DNA of 64,000 bases from Streptomyces sp. NBC_00557 (GTDB lineage: Bacteria; Actinomycetota; Actinomycetes; Streptomycetales; Streptomycetaceae). The stretch lies in NCBI RefSeq assembly GCF_036345995.1, contig NZ_CP107796.1:3534001-3598000 (forward strand), read 5' to 3'. A model generated the notes under the pieces. That model searched no databases, was not told where the DNA came from, and saw only the letters and a program-made list of their open reading frames with translations. Shown here piece by piece: positions 17,366-24,923 of the stretch (positions are counted from its first letter, which is position 1; each line of letters starts with the position of its first letter). The position numbers and the translations under genes were made by a program.

Positions 17366-18484
17366 TCATACGACCGCTTCCTTCTCGGCGCCGCCCGCCT
17401 CGGCGGCCTCCTTCCGCGCTGCGGCGAGCAGCGAGGCGTGGGTCGGCGCCTCGGGCACGCCGGCGGGACGGCCGTTCGCGAACTCCTTGCGCAGCACGGG
17501 CACGACCTCCTCGCCGAGCATGTCGATCTGCTCCAGCACGGTCTTCAGCGGCAGCCCGGCGTGGTCCACCAGGAACAGCTGGCGCTGGTAGTCGCCGGCG
17601 TACTCGCGGAAGGACAGCGTCTTCTCGACGACCTGCTCGGGGGTGCCGACGGTCAGCGGGGTCTGGGCGGTGAAGTCCTCCAGGGAGGGCCCGTGGCCGT
17701 ACACCGGCGCGTTGTCGAAGTACGGGCGGAACTCGCGCACCGCGTCCTGCGACTTCCGGCGCATGAACACCTGGCCGCCGAGGCCGACGATCGCCTGCTC
17801 GGGCGTGCCGTGGCCGTAGTGGGCGTACCGGGTCCGGTACAGCTCGACCATCCGCCTGGTGTGGTCGGCCGGCCAGAAGATGTTGTTGTGGAAGAAGCCG
17901 TCGCCGTAGTAGGCCGCCTGCTCGGCGATCTCCGGCGAGCGGATGGAGCCGTGCCAGACGAACGGCGGTACGCCGTCCAGCGGGCGCGGGGTGGAGGTGA
18001 AGCCCTGCAGCGGGGTGCGGAACTTCCCCTCCCAGTCCACGACGTCCTCGCGCCACAGCCGGCGCAGCAGGGCGTAGTTCTCGATGGCGAGGTTGATGCC
18101 CTGCCGGATGTCCTGGCCGAACCAGGGGTAGACCGGCCCGGTGTTGCCGCGGCCCATCATCAGGTCGACGCGTCCGTCGGCCAGGTGCTGCAGCATCGCG
18201 TAGTCCTCGGCGATCTTCACCGGGTCGTTGGTGGTGATCAGGGTGGTGGAGGTGGACAGGATCAGCTTGGTCGTCCGGGCCGCCACGTAGCCGAGCATGG
18301 TCGTCGGGGACGACGGCACGAACGGCGGGTTGTGGTGCTCGCCGGTGGCGAAGACGTCCAGGCCGGCCTCCTCGGCGTGGAGCGCGATGGCGACCATGGC
18401 CTTGATCCGCTCGCGCTCGGTCGGCGTACGCCCCGTGGTGGGGTCCGGCGTGACGTCGCCGACCGTGAAGATCCCGAACTGCAT
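17366..18484 (-). CDS. LLM-class flavin-dependent oxidoreductase (CE1758-like)
   Basis: A 372-residue TIM-barrel monooxygenase of the bacterial luciferase superfamily. It starts MQFGIFTVGDVTPDPTTGR and contains AEEAGLDVFATGEHHNPPF, STSTTLITTNDPVKIAEDYA and MMGRGNTGPVYPWFG, which are flavin-site blocks of the CE1758-like subfamily. The substrate is unknown. It is co-transcribed with the FMN reductase 20 bp downstream, forming a self-sufficient flavin-dependent pair. The promoter should lie in the 80 bp before 18484. Confidence 0.9.
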   Translation of the reverse strand: MQFGIFTVGDVTPDPTTGRTPTERERIKAMVAIALHAEEAGLDVFATGEHHNPPFVPSSPTTMLGYVAARTTKLILSTSTTLITTNDPVKIAEDYAMLQHLADGRVDLMMGRGNTGPVYPWFGQDIRQGINLAIENYALLRRLWREDVVDWEGKFRTPLQGFTSTPRPLDGVPPFVWHGSIRSPEIAEQAAYYGDGFFHNNIFWPADHTRRMVELYRTRYAHYGHGTPEQAIVGLGGQVFMRRKSQDAVREFRPYFDNAPVYGHGPSLEDFTAQTPLTVGTPEQVVEKTLSFREYAGDYQRQLFLVDHAGLPLKTVLEQIDMLGEEVVPVLRKEFANGRPAGVPEAPTHASLLAAARKEAAEAGGAEKEAVV

Positions 18485-18563
18485 GGTCGCTCACCCTCCA
18501 GCTTGTTTACTGTTCAACTATACCCGCCGAACAGTCCCCCACCACCCGGATATTCCGGACCGC

Positions 18564-19454
18564 TCAGGGCACGATCACCAGCCGCCCCCGCAGCCCGCCC
18601 TCCGCGAGCCGCGCATGCGCCTTGGCCGCGTCCTGAAGCGCGTACGTCTCCGCCACCCGCAGCGTCAGCACGCCCTCGTCCACCAGCCGGACCAGCTCCG
18701 CGAGCCGCCCGCCGTCGGGCCGCACCCACACGTTCTCCGTCCGCACCCCCCGCTCGGCCTCGGGCAGCGCCCCGTCCCTGACCGCGACGAACGCGCCCCC
18801 GTCCCGCACCCACGCAAGCGCCGGCGCCCCCAGCACGGCCGCGTCCAGCACCCCGTCCACGCTCCCCGGCTCCACCCCGTCCGCGGTGAAGCGCGCGGCG
18901 CCCAGCGAGCGCACCAGCTCCTCGTCGCCCGCACGGGCATGCCCGGTCACCTCGATCCCCCGGTGCGCGGCCAGCTGCACCGCGAACCCGCCGACCGCCC
19001 CCGCGGCGCCGGTCACCAGCAGCCGGTCGCCCGCCGCGAGATCCAGCAGATCCAGGGCCTGCGCCGCGGTCAGCCCGTTCAGCGGCAGGGTGCCCGCGTG
19101 CACGGCGTCCACCGAGGCGGGCGCCGCCGCCACGGCGTCCGCCGCCACGACGACGTACTCGGCGTGAGCGCCCAGCGGCACACCCACGCTCGGCGTCAGC
19201 GCCACCACCGGATCACCGACCCCCCAGGCCGCGGCCACACCGACCGCGTCCACCGTGCCGGCCACGTCCCAGCCGAGCCCCAGGGTCTTCCCGGCCCCGC
19301 CGAAGGCTCCGGCGCGCACGGCCGCGTCCACCGGGTTCAGCGCACCCGCGGCCACCTTGATCCGCACCTGCCCCGGCCCCGGCTCCGGCACCGCGACGTC
19401 CGCGATCTCCACCTGCTCCGGCCCGCCGAACGACCGCACCACAGCAGCACGCAT
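18564..19454 (-). CDS. NADP-dependent quinone/zinc-type oxidoreductase (MDR family)
   Basis: A 296-residue medium-chain reductase: VVRSFGGPEQVEIADVAVPE at the start, AGALNPVDAAVRAG, GWDVAGTV, and the nucleotide-binding DRLLVTGAAGAVGGFAVQLA near 145-165. It lacks the Cys/His set of zinc alcohol dehydrogenases, so quinone or enone reduction is more likely. The ATG at 19454 has AGGGAGAG upstream, and the frame's earlier start at 19475 has no ribosome site. It is divergent from an HxlR regulator, the arrangement seen in QorR/Qor2 of Corynebacterium, which suggests quinone or electrophile control. Confidence 0.87.
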   Translation of the reverse strand: MRAAVVRSFGGPEQVEIADVAVPEPGPGQVRIKVAAGALNPVDAAVRAGAFGGAGKTLGLGWDVAGTVDAVGVAAAWGVGDPVVALTPSVGVPLGAHAEYVVVAADAVAAAPASVDAVHAGTLPLNGLTAAQALDLLDLAAGDRLLVTGAAGAVGGFAVQLAAHRGIEVTGHARAGDEELVRSLGAARFTADGVEPGSVDGVLDAAVLGAPALAWVRDGGAFVAVRDGALPEAERGVRTENVWVRPDGGRLAELVRLVDEGVLTLRVAETYALQDAAKAHARLAEGGLRGRLVIVP

Positions 19455-19529
19455 GACAACTCTCCCTTTCCTCAAGGCAGTTGATGGCTTCGCGACCGCG
19501 TTCCGGCCGCAGCACCAACCGTAGGAGAG

Positions 19530-19550
19530 CTACTATCGATCGGTAAGTAG
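19530..19550. promoter_or_regulatory. candidate HxlR operator
   Basis: CTACT (19530-19534) and AGTAG (19546-19550) form an inverted repeat with an 11-nt centre in the 135-bp divergent promoter region. The AT-rich, dyad-symmetric composition is typical of DUF24/HxlR sites such as those of QorR and YodB. It would control both divergent genes. Confidence 0.5.
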
Positions 19551-19589
19551 TTACCTGAGAGTGCCTAGCTGTCCCGGAGGGAAGAACCC

Positions 19590-19994
19590 ATGGCGACCAT
19601 GACCGCGGCCCAGCGCCGCGAACAGGCCCGCGCCGACTACGACGCCTTCCTCCGCGCGTGCCCCTCCCACCAGCTCCTCGGCCGGCTCAGCGACAAATGG
19701 GTCAGCCTCGTCATCGCCGCCCTCTCCGGCGGCTCCCGGCGCTACAGCGACCTCAGCCGCACGATCGCCGGCGTCAGCCCCAAGATGCTCACCCAGACCC
19801 TGCGCGCCCTCGAACGCGACGGCATCATCAGCCGCACCGTCACCCCCACCGTCCCCGTCCGCGTCGACTACGCCCTCACGCCCCTCGGCACCAGCCTCGC
19901 CGGCCTGCTCACCGCCGTGAAGGACTGGGCCGAGACCCACTTCGAGGACGTACGAGCGGCCCGCGAACGCTACGACGCCCAGAACCCGAACTGA
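19590..19994 (+). CDS. HxlR-family (DUF24) transcriptional regulator
   Basis: A 134-residue winged-helix regulator: CPSHQLLGRLSDKWVSLVIA, YSDLSRTIAGVSPKMLTQTL, LERDGIISRTV, and a VDYALTPLG wing. Cys24 is at the position of the redox- or quinone-sensing N-terminal cysteine of YodB/QorR-type members. It probably represses the divergent quinone oxidoreductase and itself, releasing on electrophile or oxidant modification; this is inferred from neighbourhood and family. GGAGGGAAG precedes the ATG. Confidence 0.88.
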   Translation: MATMTAAQRREQARADYDAFLRACPSHQLLGRLSDKWVSLVIAALSGGSRRYSDLSRTIAGVSPKMLTQTLRALERDGIISRTVTPTVPVRVDYALTPLGTSLAGLLTAVKDWAETHFEDVRAARERYDAQNPN

Positions 19995-20084
19995 GACGGC
20001 GCCCCGCGGCGCCCGGACGCCGTCCGCCGGACGACGGCGCGGCCCCGGAACACCGCGCGGGCCCCGCGTGCCAAGCTGCGGCCC

Positions 20085-20423
20085 ATGTCGATCCTCCGCT
20101 CCGCCGCCCTGTTCGTCCTCGCCGCCGTCTTCGAGATCGGCGGCGCCTGGCTGGTCTGGCAGGGCGTGCGCGAACACCGCGGCTGGCTGTGGGCGACCGG
20201 CGGGGTCCTGGCCCTCGGCGCGTACGGCTTCGTCGCCACCTTCCAGCCGGACGCCCACTTCGGCCGCGTCCTGGCCGCGTACGGCGGCGTCTTCGTGGCC
20301 GGCTCACTGCTGTGGGGCGCGCTCGCCGACGGCTACCGGCCCGATCGCTGGGACGTCACCGGGGCACTGATCTGCCTCGCCGGAATGGCCGTGATCATGT
20401 GGGCCCCGCGGAACGGCTCCTGA
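20085..20423 (+). CDS. YnfA family (UPF0060) inner-membrane protein
   Basis: A 112-residue protein with four predicted transmembrane helices, starting [20 protein letters not shown] and containing the family blocks [20 protein letters not shown] and [20 protein letters not shown]. The YnfA family resembles small multidrug resistance transporters, though the physiological substrate is unsettled. The ATG at 20085 is the conserved start. Confidence 0.9.
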   Translation: MSILRSAALFVLAAVFEIGGAWLVWQGVREHRGWLWATGGVLALGAYGFVATFQPDAHFGRVLAAYGGVFVAGSLLWGALADGYRPDRWDVTGALICLAGMAVIMWAPRNGS

Positions 20424-20460
20424 GCCTCACTTACGCTGGACGACACCTGCGCGGGTCGAG

Positions 20461-20508
20461 ACCCACGCAGGCCGAAACCCACGCCGGCCGGAACCCACGC
20501 CGGCCGAA
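20461..20508. repeat. three tandem 16-bp repeats before the SDR gene
   Basis: ACCCACGCAGGCCGAA, ACCCACGCCGGCCGGA and ACCCACGCCGGCCGAA follow each other exactly, 33 bp upstream of the SDR start. They lie between the probable promoter and the ribosome site (AGGAGC), so they would be transcribed into the leader. Confidence 0.7.
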
Positions 20509-20540
20509 GCCGTACACCACCCGGACCCCAGGAGCTGCCC

Positions 20541-21302
20541 ATGGCCCCCGCCTCCCGCATCGCCGTCGTCACCGGTGCGAGCAGCGGCATCGGCGCCGCC
20601 ACGGCCCGGCAGCTCGCCCAGGCCGGCTACCGCGTCGTCCTCACCGCCCGCCGCAAGGACCGCATCGAGGCGCTGGCCGAGGAACTGACCACGGCGGGCC
20701 ACTCGGCGGTCGCCTACCAGCTCGACGTCACCGACCGCGCGGCGGTGGACGAGTTCGCCACGGCCTTCCGGACCATCGCCGTCCTGGTCAACAACGCGGG
20801 CGGCGCGCTCGGCGCGGACCCCGTGGCCACCGGCGACCCGGCCGACTGGCGCGCGATGTACGAGACCAACGTCATCGGCACCCTCAACCTCACCCAGGCC
20901 CTGCTGCCCAAGCTGATCGCGAGCGGCGACGGCGTGGTCGTGGTCGTCTCCTCCACCGCCGGCCACGGCACCTACGAGGGCGGCGCGGGCTATGTCGCCG
21001 CCAAGCACGGCGCCCACGTCCTCGCCGAGACCCTCCGCCTGGAGATCGTCGGCCAGCCGGTCCGCGTCATCGAGATCGCCCCCGGCATGGTCAAGACGGA
21101 GGAGTTCGCCCTGACCCGCTTCGCCGGCGACGAGGCGAAGGCCGCCAAGGTCTACGAGGGCGTGCCCGACCCCCTCACGGCGGACGACGTCGCCGAGACC
21201 ATCACCTGGGCGGTGACCCGCCCCAGCCACGTCAACGTCGACCTCCTCGTCCTCCGCCCCCGCGCCCAGGCGTCCAACACGAAGGTCCACCGGGAACGCT
21301 GA
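20541..21302 (+). CDS. short-chain dehydrogenase/reductase
   Basis: A 253-residue classical SDR. The cofactor motif TGASSGIG is at 11-18, followed by an ARRKDR stretch that favours NADP. NNAG is at 84-87. The catalytic Ser is at 137/138, with Tyr151 and Lys155 in GYVAAKHG, and the later block is IEIAPGMVKTEEF. It resembles serine 3-dehydrogenase/YdfG-like enzymes, but the substrate is not readable. CCAGGAGC precedes the ATG. Its stop overlaps the next start by one base (TGATG), so translation is coupled. Confidence 0.92.
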   Translation: MAPASRIAVVTGASSGIGAATARQLAQAGYRVVLTARRKDRIEALAEELTTAGHSAVAYQLDVTDRAAVDEFATAFRTIAVLVNNAGGALGADPVATGDPADWRAMYETNVIGTLNLTQALLPKLIASGDGVVVVVSSTAGHGTYEGGAGYVAAKHGAHVLAETLRLEIVGQPVRVIEIAPGMVKTEEFALTRFAGDEAKAAKVYEGVPDPLTADDVAETITWAVTRPSHVNVDLLVLRPRAQASNTKVHRER

Positions 21303-21463
21303 TGCCCGACTCCGCCCCCCAGACCCCCGACCCCCTGGAACAGGCCCGCCTGGCCCAGGAAACCAAGGACGAACGCAAGGTCTGGTACTTCCTCGGCTAC
21401 TTCCTCTTCGGCATCCACATCGTGGCCTTCGTCATGATCTACGCGGTCCGCCACGCGAAGTAG
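21302..21463 (+). CDS. small single-helix membrane protein (DUF6126-like)
   Basis: A 53-residue protein with an acidic, Pro-rich N-terminus, a charged EDTKDERKV-like turn and one transmembrane helix (VWYFLGYFLFGIHIVAFVMI). It ends in basic residues. It resembles the short DUF6126 family, of unknown function. Its ATG overlaps the SDR stop, so it is the second gene of that operon. Confidence 0.7.
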   Translation: MPDSAPQTPDPLEQARLAQETKDERKVWYFLGYFLFGIHIVAFVMIYAVRHAK

Positions 21464-21480
21464 CCCGCCGAGCAGACCGA

Positions 21481-21508
21481 TGGGCGCGGCGATCGTTCGC
21501 CACGCCCA
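21481..21508. terminator. bidirectional terminator between convergent genes
   Basis: TGGGCGCGGCGA and TCGCCACGCCCA form a 12-bp stem with one internal mismatch around a TCGT loop. It lies between the convergent DUF6126-like and rtcB genes and would serve both. Confidence 0.6.
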
Positions 21509-21517
21509 CTGCCGTGC

Positions 21518-22711
21518 CTAGCCCTTCACGCAGACGACCTGCTTCAGCTTCGCCACGACCTCCACCAAGTCCCGCTGCTGGTCGATGACCTGGTCGATCG
21601 ACTTGTAGGCCCCCGGGATCTCGTCCACGACGCCGGAGTCCTTGCGGCACTCCACGCCCCGGGTCTGCTCCTCCAGGTCCTTCGTCGAGAAGCGCCGCTT
21701 GGCGGCGTTGCGGCTCATCCGCCGGCCCGCGCCGTGCGAGGCGGAGTTGAAGGACTTCTCGTTACCGAGGCCCTTCACGATGTACGACCCCGTACCCATG
21801 GAGCCCGGGATGATTCCGTAGTCCCCGGAGCCGGCACGGATCGCGCCCTTGCGGGTCACGAGCAGGTCCATGCCGTCATACCGCTCCTCCGCCACGTAAT
21901 TGTGGTGACAGGAGATCTCCGGCTCGAAGGCCGGCTTCGCCTTCTTGAACTCCTTGCGGATGACGTCCTTCAGCAGCGCCATCATCAGCGTGCGGTTGTA
22001 CCTGGCGTACTCCTGCGCCCAGAACAGGTCGTTGCGGTAGGCCGCCATCTGCGGGGTGTCCGCCACGAAGACCGCCAAGTCGCGGTCGACCAGGCCCTGG
22101 TTGTGCGGGAGCTTCTGGGCCACGCCGATGTGGTGCTCGGCCAGTTCCTTGCCGATGTTGCGGGAACCGGAGTGCAGCATGAGCCACACCGAGCCGGACG
22201 TGTCTATGCAGACCTCGACAAAATGGTTGCCCGATCCGAGCGTTCCCATCTGCTTCGAGGCCCGTTCCTGACGGAACTTGACCGATTCGGCAATCCCATC
22301 AAACCGCCCCCAGAAGTCGTCCCAGCCGGCGGTCGCCAGCCCGTGGAAGTCCCCCGGCTCCACGGGATCCTCGTGCATGCCCCGCCCCACCGGGATCGCC
22401 TGCTCGATCCTCGACCGGAGCCGCGACAGGTCGCCCGGCAGGTCGTTGGCGGTCAGGGACGTCTTCACCGCGGACATTCCGCAGCCGATGTCCACACCGA
22501 CCGCCGCCGGGCACACCGCGCCCTGCATGGCGATGACGGACCCGACCGTCGCGCCCTTGCCGTAGTGCACGTCCGGCATCACGGCGAGGCCCTTGATCCA
22601 GGGCAGGGTGGCGACGTTCTGGAGCTGGCGCAGCGCCACGTCCTCGACCGTGGCGGGGTCGGTCCACATGCGGATGGGGACCTTCGCGCCCGGCATCTCG
22701 ACGTACGACAT
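21518..22711 (-). CDS. rtcB: RNA-splicing ligase RtcB
   Basis: A 397-residue GTP/Mn-dependent RNA ligase that joins 2',3'-cyclic phosphate or 3'-phosphate ends to 5'-OH ends. Metal ligands are visible as Asp74 and Cys77 in VGVDIGCGMSAV, with His in LGSGNHFVEV and in MLHSGSRNIG. The guanylylated His lies in SASHGAGRRMSR near residue 330. It starts MSYVEMPGAKVPIRMW after a GAGGAACG ribosome site. Length and motifs are normal. No RtcA cyclase, archease or RtcR regulator gene is next to it, so it stands alone. A role in tRNA or mRNA repair is inferred from the family. Confidence 0.95.
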   Translation of the reverse strand: MSYVEMPGAKVPIRMWTDPATVEDVALRQLQNVATLPWIKGLAVMPDVHYGKGATVGSVIAMQGAVCPAAVGVDIGCGMSAVKTSLTANDLPGDLSRLRSRIEQAIPVGRGMHEDPVEPGDFHGLATAGWDDFWGRFDGIAESVKFRQERASKQMGTLGSGNHFVEVCIDTSGSVWLMLHSGSRNIGKELAEHHIGVAQKLPHNQGLVDRDLAVFVADTPQMAAYRNDLFWAQEYARYNRTLMMALLKDVIRKEFKKAKPAFEPEISCHHNYVAEERYDGMDLLVTRKGAIRAGSGDYGIIPGSMGTGSYIVKGLGNEKSFNSASHGAGRRMSRNAAKRRFSTKDLEEQTRGVECRKDSGVVDEIPGAYKSIDQVIDQQRDLVEVVAKLKQVVCVKG

Positions 22712-22934
22712 ACGTTCCTCATTCCCCCGAAAACGACAACAAAGGCTTAGCCAGGGCTTATAGACGGCAAAGTGGAAAAGCAGCGCTTACGCCGGTGAAA
22801 AAGGACAAGGGACCGGCGGCCACGGCGGCGCGTGCGATACACATTGTCTCCAGGGGACGCCCCGCCGCGGCAAGCGAATAACCGGCGGGGACACTGGAGC
22901 ACCGAGCGACCGCACACCCGAGAGGAGCCCGACC

Positions 22935-23786
22935 GTGCAGCGGAAGGCCTATGTGACCGGCACCGCAGCCCTCCTCGCGGCGCTGCTGGCCGGCTGCTCG
23001 AGCGGCTCGGCCAGCGACGGTCCGTCGGACGACTCCCATCCGGGTGACGCCGGCACGGCCACCGTCGCCGCGCAGCCCGGCAAGTACCGCACGCTTCCCG
23101 AACCCTGCGGTGCGATCGGTCACGACACGCTCGACTCGATGCTGCCCGGCATCAAGCAGATCACGGACCCCGTGCAGCGGGACAAGGCCTACCAGGGGCA
23201 GGCCGCGCTCACGTACGACACCGATCGCAAGGTCGGCTGCCGCTGGAAGGTGGAGTCCGCGGACGCCACGGACCGTCTCTCGGTCGACCTCGAGCGCGTG
23301 GTGTCGTACGACAACTCGGTCAGCGACGACGACCAGGCGAAGAAGCTGTTCGGGGAGAAGGAGGCCGCGGCCGATCTGCCTGCGCCGGGCAGCAGTTCGC
23401 CGGCGGGCGGAGCGAGCGGGGCGGGTACGCCCGATCCCAGCGCGTCGGCGTCGTCCAGCGGCGGCGCCTCTCCCTCCGGATCTCCCTCCGGATCCCCCTC
23501 CGGATCGCCGTCCGGCTCCCCCTCCTCCGGCGCGTCCGCGGCCGATCTGCTGCCGCGGGTGCTGTCGGATCTCGGTGACGAGGCGTATATCGACGACCAG
23601 CTCAGTCCGGCCGGTTCGACGGCCGAACAGCGGACGGTGACTGTGGTGTTCCGCACGTCCAACGTCGTCGTCACCCTCGTGTACGAGGAGCAGCCGACGG
23701 CGCTCGGATCGGTCCCGGACAGCAAGGAAATGCAGGACAGGGCCCGGAATCTGGCCTCGCACCTGGATGACGCGCTGGGCGGTTGA
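22935..23786 (+). CDS. lipoprotein with Ser/Pro/Gly repeat linker
   Basis: A 283-residue secreted lipoprotein. The signal peptide ends in LLAGC with the lipidated Cys near residue 21. The first folded part carries the LPEPCGAIGHDTLDSMLPG block seen in DUF3558-like actinobacterial lipoproteins. A low-complexity linker follows (about 150-200) with a 12-bp repeat encoding SGSP units, and then a C-terminal domain ending LASHLDDALGG. AGAGGAG lies 7 nt before the GTG start. The function is unknown. A similarly built lipoprotein gene follows, suggesting a paired extracytoplasmic role. Confidence 0.8.
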   Translation: MQRKAYVTGTAALLAALLAGCSSGSASDGPSDDSHPGDAGTATVAAQPGKYRTLPEPCGAIGHDTLDSMLPGIKQITDPVQRDKAYQGQAALTYDTDRKVGCRWKVESADATDRLSVDLERVVSYDNSVSDDDQAKKLFGEKEAAADLPAPGSSSPAGGASGAGTPDPSASASSSGGASPSGSPSGSPSGSPSGSPSSGASAADLLPRVLSDLGDEAYIDDQLSPAGSTAEQRTVTVVFRTSNVVVTLVYEEQPTALGSVPDSKEMQDRARNLASHLDDALGG

Positions 23787-23914
23787 CGGCCCCCGGGGCC
23801 GTTCGCCGGGGCGCGTGCGAAGCGCCCGAACGGAAACCGCGCAGCTCCTTCACCGCGTACCGTGGGGCCCCGCAGGAACCCGCACGACCACCGAGCGTCA
23901 TGAGTGAAGGAACC

Positions 23915-24832
23915 ATGCAGCGAGCAGCCCAGCGAGACGACCGTGCCCGACAGACGCGTGGGAAGCGCCTGAGCCGTGTTCTTGTCTGCGCGGCAGCCGT
24001 GCCGGCGGTGCTGATCACCGCCGCCTGTTCGTCGGACTCCGGTGACTCCAAGGCGAAGGGGTCCGGCACCGGTGTGCAGCAGTCCGCGGGCGGGAGCGCG
24101 GGGCCGTCGGCGAGTGCGTCGCCGACGGTGCAGGCGGCGGCGTACAAGAAGCTGCCGGACGCGTGCGCGGTGCTGTCGAAGAAGACGCTGACGGATCTGG
24201 TGCCGAAGGACACGTCGGGCAAGAAGGGCAGTTCGGACGATCCGTCGTCGCGTGCGTCGTGTTCGTGGAGCAGCCTGGACAACAACGGCGTGAAGGGTTC
24301 GCAGTTCCGCTGGCTGAACGTGTCGCTGCTGCGCTTCGACTCGGACAGCACGCGCGGTTCCGGTGACGCGCAGGCGCACGCCTACTTCGTCCGGCAGGTG
24401 AAGGACGCGTCGGTGGTGGACGGCGCGAAGAACACGAAGCAGACCCCCCTGTCGGGTACGGGCGCGGAGGCGACGGCCGTGCGCTACGACCTGAAGAAGA
24501 AGGAAGGCCTGTTCAGGCAGCAGACGGTGGTCGCGCGGGTCGAGAACGTGGTGGTCACGCTCGACTACAACGGCGCGGGTCTGGCGGGTGAGAAGACGCC
24601 GGACGCGGACGATCTGGCGAAGGCTGCGCAGGCCGCGGTCAAGGAGGCGGTCGGCGCGGTGTCGTCCGCCAACGGCGTCTCGTCGTCGGGTGGTTCGGGT
24701 TCGTCGGCGTCGGCGTCTCCTTCCACGTCGCCGTCGAAGTCGCCGTCGCAGTCCGCCTCGAAGTCGCCGTCTCCCGGCAAGTCGGCCTCTTCCGGTGCTT
24801 CTCCGTCCAAGTCGGCGGCGAAGAAGAGCTGA
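23915..24832 (+). CDS. DUF3558-type lipoprotein
   Basis: A 305-residue lipoprotein. A long basic n-region (RDDRARQTRGKRL) leads to a signal peptide ending ITAAC, with the Cys near residue 39. Then come LPDACAVLSKKTLTDLVP and a cysteine-containing SRASCSWSSLD block, the paired-Cys pattern of DUF3558 domains, followed by a long Ser/Lys/Pro C-terminal tail. The ATG at 23915 is chosen for its GAAGGA site. An ATG at 23900 is also in frame. The function is unknown. Together with the preceding lipoprotein and the following DUF2637 protein it forms a co-directional trio that recurs in Streptomyces. Confidence 0.8.
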   Translation: MQRAAQRDDRARQTRGKRLSRVLVCAAAVPAVLITAACSSDSGDSKAKGSGTGVQQSAGGSAGPSASASPTVQAAAYKKLPDACAVLSKKTLTDLVPKDTSGKKGSSDDPSSRASCSWSSLDNNGVKGSQFRWLNVSLLRFDSDSTRGSGDAQAHAYFVRQVKDASVVDGAKNTKQTPLSGTGAEATAVRYDLKKKEGLFRQQTVVARVENVVVTLDYNGAGLAGEKTPDADDLAKAAQAAVKEAVGAVSSANGVSSSGGSGSSASASPSTSPSKSPSQSASKSPSPGKSASSGASPSKSAAKKS

Positions 24833-24886
24833 GCGGGCTTCGAAGCTCTGACCGGTACGACGTCCGCCGTATGCGTGTGCCACCCT

Positions 24887-24898
24887 GTTGCGCGCAAC
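24887..24898. promoter_or_regulatory. 12-bp palindrome before the DUF2637 gene
   Basis: GTTGCGCGCAAC is a perfect palindrome 25 bp upstream of the GTG start, within a larger CCTGTTG...CAACAACAGG setting. It could be an operator or simply a leader hairpin. Confidence 0.3.
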
Positions 24899-24923
24899 AA
24901 CAGGCAACGGGAGGGGAGTACGC

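Noticed and set aside
20427-21290. Minus-strand frame opposite the SDR gene
   Set aside because: The plus strand carries TGASSGIG, NNAG and the Tyr-x3-Lys motif; the opposite frame has none.
23460-23530. 12-bp direct repeats (TCCGGATCC-like units)
   Set aside because: Considered as a repeat array or CRISPR-like element, but it is in frame within the lipoprotein and encodes a Ser-Gly-Ser-Pro linker.
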